NCBI RefSeq assembly: GCF_020085105.1
Contig: NC_058042.1
Location: forward strand, 19,215,001-19,279,000
From: Siniperca chuatsi
Lineage: Eukaryota > Chordata > Actinopteri > Centrarchiformes > Sinipercidae
Length of the DNA: 64,000 nt
Direction: 5' to 3'
Shown: positions 11,971 through 23,472 of the stretch, piece by piece
How the letters are laid out: each line of letters opens with the position of its first letter
Position numbering within the stretch: position 1 is the stretch's first letter
Made by a program: the position numbers and the translations under genes
The notes under the pieces: model-generated
Seen by the model: only the letters and a program-made list of their open reading frames with translations
Databases searched by the model: none
What the model was told of the DNA's origin: nothing

Positions 11971-14064
11971 TTACTTTTTCCACTGCTTGTTTTCGTAGTC
12001 CCACTTGGATGCAAAGCCCTCCACTGGGTTCATTCTCATGTCCAACACCCTCTGCAGCTCCTTCTCTTTGTACTCGGCCTCAAATGTGTGTGGGACAGGT
12101 CCATACACTGCAAAGAGAAAATACCAAATGTGTCAAGTAATGGGCTTAATTAGACTGCAAGCAATTAACAGTGTAATAAAGATAATTGCATTCCTCTCTG
12201 ATTGAATTGATTATATTTGGAAAACAGAGGCATCACTACATCATATTTTACAACAGATTTATAGGCACATCATTGCCAGTCTTGCAGAAGACATACCATA
12301 CTTTCTCTGCCAGAGCACAACCAGACCAGTGAGGCCGATTAAGAAGAACATCCCTCCAACAACAGACTTCCACTCTGACGATCCCTGGTTCATCTCAGCA
12401 AAGCTCTGTTTGAAGCTGATGCGGTACACTGAAAATTGGAAACAAAATCTAGATAATGAAAATTATAAGAGGAAAAATGACTTATGACCATTAACACATT
12501 ACTACATTAATTCATACAATATTTGCTGATAAAATCAGTTTGACTAATAGATATGAACGTTACAGCATCTCAGGGAAAAGAAAAAAAAAAGCATAGTGCA
12601 GTGCAGTTGGATCCTACATGCAATCTTCTCCTCATTAGAAAGTGCAGCCCAGGAGCCCATCTCCTTCTCCTTCAGGGACTTCTGCTCTGGACTCAGGGTC
12701 TGCACATAGCAGATGTCCGGGAGGGGATTCTCCCGCCTGTCAAAGTAGGCAGGGAGAGTGTATTCCTCTACCTTAGCAACACCTGCAGGGGATGACACAG
12801 AAGTACTCATCAAATAAGTTTTGCTAACACCTAATGCCTTCATTCGTTTCAACCTTCTCTGAAATGTCATGTGTGCTCTAAGACTAAAATGTCATTTGAA
12901 TCTTGGTCCATATCATCTACAGTATTCCTCAGCTTCTGAAAGTAAGCTGCTCTTTTAGTCTAACTCTGAATCTTGTCAAAAATATTGTGAGATAATTAGA
13001 ATATTTGCTGAAATTTAGATAAAATATAGATGTTTTGTTGCACATGATAAACTCAGCAAAACCCCTCTCTGGTTAAATTACTCTGTAACCTAAAACCACA
13101 CTGGAGGTTAGTTATGAATGGTTTCATTAGTTAATTAAATTTAACAAAGAACACACAAAGTTTGCTTAGATTTGGTTGAGGATGTGCTAACCCATGAAAT
13201 CAGCTGGTGTGGTGTTTCCTTGTGATGAAAACTAAAACACTTTCAGCCCTCCATGGCACATTACTTCCTGTTGCTGACCTAGTACTTAATATATACACAA
13301 CATTCAGTATGTCACTTTATATTTCTACATATATTAAAAAGGTACATGCCATCACTGAATAGATGCCTGCCAGTCCAGCTAAAAGTATATGTACTTGCAG
13401 TAGATTGACACAAGAAACTATGCTGATACAAACAATTAAATAAGCTGTGCACTGGCACATTGAAATGTTATTCTGGCTGGAAAACATGTTTACAGGCAAT
13501 CTAACTTGAGCAAAGTGCCAGATGTACATAGCTAAGGTGTCAGGTAGTGATGAGACAGGAAGAGAGATAAAGCAGGTCCTTTGCACCAGCCAGACTCACA
13601 TTAAAGGATGGAATTGTGTTGTTGGGACTTTGATGGGGGTAATAGTTTTATTAATAGTTACCACTTAATTGGATAATTTAGGGAGAAAAACATTTTCATT
13701 GAGTTCTATCCCCACCTTAAGCAGATTTGCTGAAGAACTTGCGTTACTCTAAAATACATTCAACAATGACTTGCATTTTGAGATTTAGCATTCTGAGATA
13801 AACAAACCTCATGGGTCACTGGGGATTCTTTCAGAATAACATGCTTTTTTTTGCTCTTTGACTCCAATGTAATCAATGTAGAAGTCTCAAAAGTGAAAAG
13901 AATGATTATATGAAGCATAAATTCTATCTTTTGTTATCCCCCCTGTCAAAAATAGAAAATACTCCATGTTATTATAAGTCATGCTTACCATGTCCTCCAC
14001 GTACACAGACAGATGTGGAAATGGCACGTTTGCCAACAAGACTAAGGGCTCTGGTGGCAAGCAT
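11971..14064 (-). CDS. cox4i1: Cytochrome c oxidase subunit 4 isoform 1, mitochondrial
   Basis: Four coding exons on the minus strand: 13989-14064, 12618-12782, 12297-12428 and 11971-12107. They total 510 bases, encoding 169 aa, exactly the human COX4I1 length, and all junctions keep frame. Residues 1-22 ([19 protein letters not shown]...) are a basic, amphipathic mitochondrial presequence. The matrix domain holds [14 protein letters not shown] and [13 protein letters not shown] single membrane helix spans about 103-120 ([18 protein letters not shown]), and the intermembrane tail ends [19 protein letters not shown]. The protein is a nuclear-encoded subunit of respiratory complex IV that contributes to ATP/ADP regulation of the enzyme. 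The start codon sits one base after a splice acceptor (ccacag/a-ATG), so a non-coding first exon lies upstream. The gene is divergent to emc8, the vertebrate arrangement that gave EMC8 its old name 'neighbour of COX4'. A paralogue such as cox4i1-like cannot be excluded, but the synteny supports cox4i1. Confidence 0.95.
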
Positions 14065-15217
14065 TCTGTGGAAAACGTGATATGAGAGATATTTGCAAAC
14101 TCATTACGCACATTTGCATATATTTAAACACATCGGCATGTTTACACATCCTCCTTACAATTCTTTTGATCTGTCACCAGACGTTTTCTAATGTTACCAT
14201 GAAAAACGACCCTGACCAAGTCACGCAGCTCGCATAAAAAAATCACTAACTATTTACTTACATGTAAGTTACGTTGACTTATTGGTGTTGAGACTGTGTG
14301 TCCAAACCAAAGGTCTAGCGTTAGCTACATCGTATTGCTAAGCCAATGTTAGCGTTAGCTGCAAACACAAGGTCATGGCGCCCGGGAAAAAGAATCACAA
14401 AAATACCAGTTTCTTTGAGACAATATAGTACAATTCAACACGTTCCCATTGACAAACTGCATTCATATGAGCCCATGGCAGACCACTGTAACATTTACTT
14501 CCTACGCAACACATCTGCCTTCCCGAATCTGATGCTAGAAGCTAACGACAGCAAGCCGGTAAGTTATCGGTAGTTAAGTTAGCACGTCCTAGCTCCGACC
14601 GTTCTGACAAAGTCATTTAGACACAATGGTTTATCTCGGTTAAAATACTCAATTAATGTAGGGCAATTACTTACACTTTTAATGTGTATAATGTGATGTA
14701 TATCTATATGGTTAGAAAGATGCTACTAATTATTTAAAAAAAAATATATATATGTATTACCTGGTGTCTTATTCTTGCTCCCGTCCGCCGATGGCCTAAA
14801 AGGAAGTAAGATGGTGAACGGAAATACGTAAGTTACGTTACCAGGACAGTAATGATCTCGTTTTACCACATTGCCGTTCTGATTTACGGCACCGCCGGTG
14901 CTACAGAAACGAGTGTAAGGTGGAGGTAGGATTAGCTCCTATGATTTCGTGACACTGAGTAATTCATCTAGCATTAAAAAGACTGTTGTGTTTTTTTGCT
15001 GATTGTAAAGTTTACATGTACGCGTTAGAAGAAGGCATAGCGTCAACCACATATTCTGGCAGTAAGGTGACTGCTGAGGTAGATATCTACTTTTCTCCGT
15101 GCATTATATGTAACGTTAGCTAACGGTAGCAGGCAGCAGCCCCTTCTCATCGTGTAGCCACTCAACTTCTCTGGCAGGGTCTGTCTTCCCAACGATTCTG
15201 ACGATTTTCTTATAAAC
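14065..15217. promoter_or_regulatory. cox4i1-emc8 shared divergent promoter region
   Basis: About 1.15 kb separates the two divergent start codons. It contains ETS/NRF-2-type cores (aggaagtaag at about 14800), a YY1-like aagatggtg just after it, cccgtccgccgatggc near 14780, and several cgttagct motifs. Mammalian COX4I1/EMC8 is known to share a bidirectional promoter driven by NRF-2 sites, and this arrangement fits that. The exact start sites are inferred, not seen. Confidence 0.6.
14262..14400 (-). other. cox4i1: Candidate non-coding first exon of cox4i1
   Basis: The coding exon begins at a 3' splice site, so a 5' UTR exon is needed. On the minus strand a strong donor (CATG/taagta context, exon end at about 14262) lies about 200 bases upstream. 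Its 5' end is unknown; the right limit given here is approximate. A YY1-like catggcgcccggg segment sits near 14374. Confidence 0.35.
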
Positions 15218-17334
15218 ATGCCTATTCAGCTGACAAGTCAGGCTTACTGTAAAATGGTTTTACATGCTGCCAAGTATCCTCACTGCGCCGTGAATGGATT
15301 GCTGGTGGCAGAAAAAACGAAGGAGAAAAAGAAAGACAGCCACAGTGAACCAGTCCTGTGTGTGGACTGTGTGCCGCTGTTTCACGGTACTCTAGCTCTG
15401 GCACCGATGCTAGAAGTAGCATTAACACTGGTAAGTAGCTGTCAAGTAAATTCACTCAGTTGCAAGTTTATTGGGTACGCTTATCTTGAACTAATGTAGT
15501 TTAATACAACAGTCCTGCGAGACAAGAGTTTAGTTTTAGTTGAAACTGCTTATAGGGGTTTTGCTTAAACTTCATGGTCATTTGGTAGGCTGTAGTTTGT
15601 TGTGCTGTTGAACTGTACTGCGTTATGCTAACATGCGTTTTTAATATTGTGTTCCCATTATTTATATCAGTGAGGGTAGACTAAATATTAGAATCACCTC
15701 TCAGTATAACGAAATACACTTAAACAGCACCACAAACGACAGCTTTCAAAATTATAGAAAATCATAAGGTTGAATTAACAGCTCTTTAAAGCAGTTTCAA
15801 CACAAACGGAACATTATAACCTTTATAAACATAGGGTTAATTGCAGGGCAGTTTAGATTACATTCGTTTTAGATATGCGTTCCTAATAAACTGGACACTC
15901 TGTAGTTCCATATCCATTCATGTAGTTGTTTCTCTTGTTGAAAATGAATTCGGCCTGACCTCTGCTGTCCTTTCATGTTGGCTCCACAACTCCTGCTCCC
16001 ATCTCAGATCGATACTTGGTGTAAAGAAAATAATTATGTGATTGCTGGATATTATCAAGCCAATGAACGCACAAAGGATTCAAGGTAACAGACAATGAAA
16101 TGGACACTAACAACCTGCTGTTTCAGGACAACATCCAGTTATAAACCATGCCCCAAACTACTCTGGACTCTGATACACTACATTTTTGGTCCTCTTTCTT
16201 GCAGACCCAACCAAGTTGCAGAAAAAGTGGCTGCCAGGATTTCTGAGAACTTCAGTGAAGCAGCAATTATTATGGTAATACAAAATCATTTAGGCAGGTG
16301 TTGATGGACTATACTGGTGGTTTTACATGTTTTTGTTCCATTGACCTCAAGTTATATAAATACTGAACTGCTGACTTTCCAAAGCATGTGGTGCATTTTA
16401 AACAAATATGTTCATCCTTCCAGGCAGCCACTGGTTTTAGTTCAGTATAGTATCAAAAATCTATTGAAAATTGATTAGCTCCACTATCAGGGATTTGATA
16501 TTTAGCTGTAGACCATTGTTGAATCTAAAAATGAACATTGTGTACATACATTCAATCATTCAGACATGTTTTTTTGGTATGTTCTTGCAACGATTAGGCT
16601 GCTCTCAATCAGCAAAATGATATGTTAATAATGCACAGACAAAATGTATGCAGTTGGCTGCCTGGAATGTGTTAGAAACACAACCAATCTAAAATGCTAT
16701 AATATGCTTTAAAAAAATGGTTAGCAGCAGTGTAAATTATAGAGAATTAGTAGTGATTTCCCTAAAACATGCAAAGAATTGGTCTGGTCCTGTAAAGCTA
16801 TACATAACAGGTCTGTCACAATTACCTCCAATCTCAACAAGATCATAGCCACTAAATCCCTTGTCATTTTCTGTTTTTGTTTTGGTTTTTTTTCCCCCTC
16901 AGGTGGACAACAGTAGATTAACAATAAGCTGTTTTGAGCCCATTGTGCTAATCTATGATCATCATGAAAACAAGTGGAAAAGCAGAGAAGTAACTTTGTA
17001 AGTGTCTCTGTGTTAAGAGCTTTTTCACTGTATGGACTGTGTGTGCACCTCAACCACAGCTTCTGGCATACAAGCTGCCTGTGTTCTTTCATTAACTTAC
17101 AATAATTAGCAGCATACATTGTATAGATATGTTTTAGGCGTTTAGCCAAACTGATGTTTTTGTCCGTCTTCCAGTGACTGTTTTGAGGACTGGAGCGAAG
17201 CACAGAAGATCACATCTGCTCTGCTCGAGGGAAGGTCCTACGAGAACTTGATTGACTTTGACAACCACTTGGATGATCTAAGGAACGACTGGACCAACCC
17301 TGTGATCAACAAGTCCGTCCTGGATCTGTGCTAA
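15218..17334 (+). CDS. emc8: ER membrane protein complex subunit 8
   Basis: Five exons: 15218-15430, 16008-16084, 16205-16274, 16903-16997 and 17175-17334, totalling 615 bases for 204 aa (human EMC8 is about 210). It starts [20 protein letters not shown] and carries NGLLVAEK, then the hallmark [17 protein letters not shown]. After that come [18 protein letters not shown], and [16 protein letters not shown] before the C-terminal LDLC. This is an MPN-type fold without the JAMM zinc ligands, so it is structural rather than a protease. EMC8 sits on the cytosolic face of the EMC, the insertase for tail-anchored and multipass membrane proteins. All donors and acceptors are GT-AG and the phases close. 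It is divergent from cox4i1 and upstream of gins2 on the same strand, as in other vertebrates. Confidence 0.96.
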
Positions 17335-18794
17335 GACCCTCAGTCAGGAGTGCCCTGGACATGCACACAAATATTGCTGCCATTTCAGCATGCGTGATGC
17401 TACTTATCATGTAGCACAGGAGTACAAAAATGCTGAACTCGTAGTCTTTGTTCCTTCAAAAGACTCCCGTACTGACGGGAACTTGCGGAGCACTGACCAG
17501 CTAGGCCAAAATCTCAAGGGCAAGCGCCATATGTGCACTGTAGGCATGTGTTCACCTTTACAAGGTGATACTGAGGTGATGAAGGCAAATATGTTTTTGA
17601 ATGCAACTTAAATGTTTTTTCTGCAATGGTTTGTGTTTATTCTTAGTTGTGTGCATAAAGTTCAATTCTAGAGTATTTGATCTATTTTTTTCATCTTAAA
17701 TTTTACAGCCAGTAGCCATATAGCGATCAAGTTCTAAATGCTAAAAAAAAATTTAGACGATGATTGTACTACTGAGATATGATATATGTTCTTTATTAAA
17801 TTTCTAGTTTGTTTTAAGCCCTGAAACAAAATTCACACGTAGAACTGTAGTCTGAAGATGTTTGAGGGCAGTTTAATTCAAAAACACTCAAAAAAAATGT
17901 ATCGCTGACATTGAACCAGAGAGACTTTTTAAGGTTTTGTCTCAACAGGCTATATGTCACATGCCAACTCGAGTCCTGTAGATGCACCAGCAACGATAAC
18001 GGGATTATTGACTCAAGAGCTTTGACTTTTAAATAATTGATGCTTACACAAACATTTCTGTGATGCACATGCACACTGTTATTGTCACTGGTGCGCTTCA
18101 GAATGTCATTCTGGGTGATATACATCTTGGAGTATTGGCCTTTGATTGTTGCTCTGGAGGATTTGTTCAGAAATACAATACACTGAATCAGATCACAGTA
18201 ATGCGTGAATTTTGTTTTATGTTGGATATGTATTTTAAGAATTAGGTAATAGTATTTATTTCTACTTAAATGATGACTAAATCCTACTATTTAATCATGC
18301 TAAAAATTTAAATATTTAATGTGAGGATGCAGAACTACCTTTTTGTATTTGAGATTAGAATTAATCGATAAGAGCTAATTACTTAAATAATTGTGTGGAC
18401 GTTACATTTTTTTACAGAAATTTTATGAACTGAATGTACAATGAAACCAACTTTTGAAATTATTCAAGTCTTTGTCAGACTCGTCATTTTTGTAAATTAT
18501 TTTGCTAGGTGTCTTATACCACTGCCTTGACATTTTAGAAAAGGTTGATAAAAGTTTGGAAACTATAACTTGCCAGCTTCAGGGCTGCAGCTTTTCTTTG
18601 GTTTAGTTTTGTATGGCTAAAAGTTTGCCAATCAAGGATTGTATTGATGGCTTTGCTGCTATATCAGTAACATGTGTTTCAGGGTCATATGTTACTGTTA
18701 TCTGCTCAGAACTGGTAAATTGGAAAATAATATGAAAATAAATATGTATGTAACTAACATGGCAAAGTAGAAATACAGAAAAAGAATGGCAATA

Positions 18795-18870
18795 GATATA
18801 GAGTACTTTATTAATCCCAGTGGGAAATTGCAATCATTACTGAAGTCACAGCAATTGCACACACCTTAAA
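18795..18870 (+). repeat. Retroposon-tail-like fragment
   Basis: Contains gtactttattaatccca followed by gtgggaaattgcaatc, close to the 'tactttattgatccc...gggaaattgc' motif that recurs across fish genomes as part of interspersed repeats. Identification is from memory of the motif; the limits are uncertain. Confidence 0.4.
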
Positions 18871-19109
18871 CTTCATCTCCTCTAAATAATGAAGTTAACA
18901 AACTAATCAGATTTAGACCCTTCCTAATCTAAAACGAGTCTAGATGTTATTTCCTGCCATGCCCTGTGCCCTTGATGTGCCAAGTGATGATTCACAGTGC
19001 ATGTTAAAATAACCAGGAAGCTAAGCTGACCTTTTCTCACTTACACTTAATGTTTTCTCTTGGATGGCCTTCTGGACCTTCCTTGTGTGTCTTGACAAAC
19101 TATAACATC

Positions 19110-19313
19110 AAAATGCTACTTATACATTAACACATCAATAATAATAATATATAACATTATAACAATTTTACTTTTGGATGGGGACATTCTGCATAATGAG
19201 TACTTTTTATACTTTATATAAATTTTGCTAATAATACTTTAGTACTATTAAGTAAAATTATGAATGCAGGAGTATGGTACTTCTACCTAAGTAAAGGATA
19301 CCTTCTGCTAGCT
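19110..19313 (+). repeat. Common teleost interspersed repeat fragment
   Basis: Shows the string of motifs ggacattctgcataatga, gtactttttatacttta, ttttgctaataatacttt, gaatgcaggagtatgg and acctaagtaaagga in the order found in a widespread teleost short repeat. Recognition is by motif order only. No terminal repeats or target duplication were identified. Confidence 0.5.
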
Positions 19314-19560
19314 AACTTTGTAAAACCCTATCAAAGGCAAACTTGTGAGAATAATAAATACTGCAAACAATATTGAAACAGATCTGACAAGTGCAGAAAT
19401 GCCAGATAAAACTCTCAGTTGGGTAACATTCATGGTGAAAGAATCAGAGGCGTCCTTCTCTTTATCGCTTGGTGAATATTGCCACCTAGTGGCGCTTGCC
19501 TGCAACTGTTGTTGCTGTCACATGACCCACTTCTTCCTTCCGGGCCAGACAAAGCTAAAA

Positions 19561-19867
19561 AATTGAGGAATGGTTAATGTCGTCATGGACAACTGTCCCG
19601 TAACGCGTCAGTAAACAGCCTTCAAACTACAATTTCTCTAAAGTTTCAGATACGCCAAGTGCGGGGAATTACATACAAAGACACCGAGGTTATTAAAATG
19701 AACAAAACGGTACAAAGTGCTCACCGCGCGGTATTAATCGTCTGTTGATGACGAGGTTGTCTTATCCTGCCCATACTTTGTAGGAGCCTGCAGCGCGGGA
19801 ACTACTAGCAGTGTAGATGTGAGGGTAAAGTTTTTGAACATAAAATCATCTAGGCGAACAGAAAGCT
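19561..19867 (+). promoter_or_regulatory. gins2: gins2 promoter with E2F-like site
   Basis: The ~300 bases upstream of the gins2 start are CpG-richer than the surroundings (cccgtaacgcgtcag, caccgcgcggta). At 19793-19801 gcgcgggaa is the reverse complement of TTCCCGCGC, a close match to the E2F consensus, about 70 bases upstream of the start codon. E2F control would fit an S-phase replication gene. No TATA box is apparent. Confidence 0.5.
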
Positions 19868-21392
19868 ATGGATCCCTCGGAGGTAGAGTTCCTCGCCGAG
19901 AAAGAGATGGTGAAGATAATACCAAATTTCAGTCTAGACAAGATCTATTTGATCGGGGTAAGTAAGTTAGTTGTGTTTGTCAAGACGTATTTTACACCGT
20001 AAAACCAGACCAGATACTGATAACTCACATAACGTTAGCCACATCAGCTCAGTAGTTATCTTTAGCATATGCCAAACCTTACAGTATGATGATGAATTGT
20101 CATATATTCAGGTTTTCACACGTACTGTATACTGTAACGTCAATACTTTAAGCCAAATCACCAGCTGTATTCACACAACGCTAATGTTTGTATGCTAATG
20201 AAGATGGGAGTCTGTGTGGGAATAAAATCTGGGTCTTTCTGTCCTCAGGGGGACCTCGGTCCCTTCAACCCCGGCCTGCCAGTTGATGTTCCTGTGTGGC
20301 TGGCCCTTAACCTGAAACAGAGACAGAAATGTAGAGTTGTTCCTCCTGCGTGGATGGATGTTGGTAAGATAATACAGTGTATACAGGTCTGTGACATGTT
20401 TTTAAGTGGCCAGGATATTTGAATACTTTTAAGGTTAGAGGATAGCTGTTAACTTAAATTCTGAATCTGTTAACCGGTTAAATTGCAATCTGCGATTATA
20501 TCTGGTATCCTTGGAAACTTTGGGATCTCCACTAGAATTTGCAATAAACTTCTTTTTGTTGGTTTGATTCATGCTTACCAAGCAAAATGGCTTTTATCAC
20601 TGGTCTGAGGTCTGGCAGGGTTTTATGAGGTTAAACCTTAAACCTGCTTCTTCACACCTTTCACATAGAAAAGTAAAGTTCTAAACGCAGGGAAAATAGT
20701 ATCACTTTTGGGACTATTTTGCCATGTTTGTACTAATACTACTACTACTTTCTGGCCATGTGATTCATTAAATTGAAATCATATTGTGCAGAGAAACTGG
20801 AGGAGATGCGAGAGCTTGAGAGGAAAGAGGAAACCTTTACGCCTGTTCCCAGTCCCTACTACATGGAACTGACCAAACTGCTACTCAACTAGTGAGTCAT
20901 ATAAACTTAAGTAATCCCCATGCAGAAATTGTGCATAATTGTGCTCGTGGTGTATATAGTAATTAAACAGTTTGTGAAAATGCTCCCTTATTGTCTGCGT
21001 ATGTTGTGTGTGTCTGCAGTGCGTCTGACAACATCCCTAAAGCAGATGAGATCCGCACGCTGGTCAAAGACATCTGGGACACACGTATTGCCAAACTCCG
21101 CCTCTCCGCCGACAGCTTCATCAGTCAGCTGGAGGCCCATGCCAAGGTAAAACTGATGACAAAGAATCATACACTGAGCATTTACTTTCTGCAAACTGTT
21201 AATAGGATATTGTAGAGCTGAAACAGTTAGTCAAATAATTGATTAGTCGATCTACAGAAAATTTTCATTTTGATTTGCTGGTTTTCTTACTCCACTTATA
21301 GTAAACTGAATATGTTTTGGTTTTGGACTGTAGGTCCAAAAAAACAAGCAATATGAAGACATTACCTTGGGCCCTGGGAACGTGTGATGGGC

Positions 21393-21423
<31 letters not shown>

Positions 21424-22037
21424 CTATTTTATAACACTAACCGATTAATTGCAAAAATAATCGACAGATTAATCAACATTAAAATAATCGTTAGTTGCAA
21501 CGCTAGGATATTGGCAACATAGCTACATACATGTACAGTCTCATTTTAAATGGCCACTGGAGGTTGTATTGAAATTGAAGGAAAAGCACCTTGAAATTGA
21601 TTTTGTTCTCTAAAGAGCATCTTCAAGTGATGAAAAGGTCTGAATATTCATCAGGTAAACTTGAACCTTGGAGCGCTTTGATTGTTTCCTTAACTGGATT
21701 AACAGCCATGGTCACAGTGTCTTGCAAAATAATTGGGATTATCCTTTTATCCTCTCATCTTGTGGCCCTACTGCTTCCTGTTTCGCTGTCATATTAAGAT
21801 CCAGCAGATATGAGCACAAGCGTTCGCAGCAGTCATTCGAGAAAGAATGTTATTTTTACTTGTTTAAAACTGAGTCTCCTGTCTCACTCTGCTTCCTTCC
21901 CTCTATAGCTGGACAACCTGACTCTGATGGAGATTAACACCATACGAGCATTCCTTCTTGACTCTCTCAACTGCATGTACAAACTACGTTCCAATTTGCA
22001 GCCTGGTTCAAGTAAGGGACAGTTCATGGACTATTGA
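19868..22037 (+). CDS. gins2: DNA replication complex GINS protein PSF2
   Basis: Five exons: 19868-19957, 20249-20363, 20792-20891, 21020-21146 and 21909-22037, totalling 561 bases for 186 aa (human 185). It begins [20 protein letters not shown] and contains [51 protein letters not shown] and [20 protein letters not shown]. It ends [15 protein letters not shown]...[13 protein letters not shown]2 is one of four GINS subunits; GINS joins MCM2-7 and CDC45 in the CMG helicase at replication forks. The start has a purine at -3 relative context and G at +4, and the upstream region is promoter-like. Its last intron holds a complete hAT-like MITE at 21213-21505. It converges with gse1. Confidence 0.96.
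21213..21505 (-). mobile_element. hAT-like MITE, family 1 (copy B), intact 8-bp TSD
   Basis: A 293-bp element from tagagctgaaac to gttgcaacgcta, flanked by perfect 8-bp direct repeats ggatattg at 21205-21212 and 21506-21513. Internal features are a T-run at 21393-21415 and family motifs cctgggaacgtgtgatg and aataatcgacagattaatc. It is reversed relative to copy A and lies in gins2 intron 4. The 8-bp duplication assigns the family to hAT-type transposition. There is no coding capacity. Confidence 0.88.
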
Positions 22038-22297
22038 TCCACAATATCAGGGCCTGCTGAACAGGTTTGGATCTTGTCCCAAGAATTTGAATCCACAAGA
22101 TTTATGTGACTGGCTGATTTTTACTCAGCCTTTTTAAGGGGTTATATTTTTTTTAGGGAGACATGCGTAAATCTGTATCTGTTCATGTAGTCTTTATATG
22201 TATCTGCTGTTTGAAATATGCGCATATTTAATTTAATTTAGGATGCTCACTGTAGTTTAAAACTGCCACCATTTTTGTATATCTCAATAAGTGACAA

Positions 22298-22303
22298 AAT
22301 AAA
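22298..22303 (+). terminator. gins2: gins2 polyadenylation signal
   Basis: AATAAA about 260 bases past the gins2 stop, followed directly by tgtatttgtgtgtatgt, a GU-rich downstream element. Confidence 0.7.
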
Positions 22304-22563
22304 TGTATTTGTGTGTATGTCTAGGGTAGTGTACTTTTTTAAAATTTATTTTTCCCCCCTACAATTTTAGATTTGTAATCGTGGTGTCGAATAATCATCA
22401 TTATGTTTGTATCCCATTTGTTATTCTTCCTCTGCATATTTCAGAGCGTTCTACATGAGTGCTGTATTGAGGTTCGCCTACCAAATTGTGGTAGAAGAAA
22501 GCTTATGCAAACCTTTCTCTACTTCCATGCATACGTACAGCAGACATGTGATAATGTTTGTTA

Positions 22564-22877
22564 TAGAGCTAAAACGATTAGTCGGCTAAGTAATTAGTTG
22601 ACCAACAGAAAATTGAACAATTATTTTTATAGGACGGTTTTACTTAATTATTTTTATAATTGATTCATTGTTTGACCCACTGGTGATTAGTGAGCTGCTG
22701 GTTTCAGCTTCTTCAGTGTGAGTGTTTTCCACTTATCTCAGTTTTATGTAACTGTTGGCTGGACAAAACAAGACATTTGAAGAAGTCACTGTGGGCTCTT
22801 ATTTTTCACTTTTTAAAAAAATCAAAAATAATGTGCAGATTAATTGATAATAAAAATAACTGTTAGTAGCAATCCTA
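22564..22877 (-). mobile_element. hAT-like MITE, family 1 (copy C), intact 8-bp TSD
   Basis: A 314-bp element from tagagctaaaacgatt to gttagtagcaatccta with perfect direct repeats gtttgtta at 22556-22563 and 22878-22885. It has the same orientation as copy B, only about 1 kb away. It sits in the spacer where gins2 and gse1 converge. Confidence 0.87.
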
Positions 22878-23472
22878 GTTTGTTATAGCAAAGGAACAAC
22901 TGTGTGGCTCAATTTTAGGATGAAAGAAATGGCTACCTAGTAGTATAAGATTAGTTTAGCATGCAGGGCAATCTCAGGGGCAAGGTAAGCAAACATTTTC
23001 AATGCTGCCGTATTAAAAAATACAGCAACAAGGGGTTCCTTCTGTTTTGTTCTTTTTATTATTTTACAGAATAGTAATGTATAAAAATTTAAATAATTTA
23101 AGTCCTTGTGGGGACATTTGCCCTGTATTTGATCCATCTTAAATATTTAAGAGCAGTGAGGAGCTGCAGCACAGCGTCCCAGGACCAACTCCAGTTCTGA
23201 GGTCAGTGCTTAAGTGGAGGGCAACAGAGGAACTTTTAAAACCTAAAATGCCTTGTCTTGTGGGGTGGACGGAAGCCCACATTGTTTCCAAGACTCATTA
23301 CAATTTTAATCTATAACCAGTGACAATATTGGTTGAGTTGGAGTTGGAGTTATGCCTTCTTATTTTTTAAATACATGGATGTATGATTTTAGTGTTCTAC
23401 CCTCCCATGAAATTGCCCACCTACCAGCACCCACAAACAGACAAAGGTTGATATTTAACATTTTTGAAATAT

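Larger units (their letters stand above)
17335..19560 (+). other. emc8 3' UTR and spacer to gins2
   Basis: No further gene. A first plausible poly(A) signal for emc8 is the variant ATTAAA at 17795-17800, followed by a T-rich stretch. A canonical AATAAA occurs later, at about 18736-18741. The spacer also holds two interspersed-repeat relics, described separately. The minus-strand frames at 17814-18125 and 18603-18833 show no protein family features. Confidence 0.5.

Noticed and set aside
16721..17203. 160-aa minus-strand open frame
   Set aside because: Antisense to emc8 exon 4, its intron and the start of exon 5; no independent family features.
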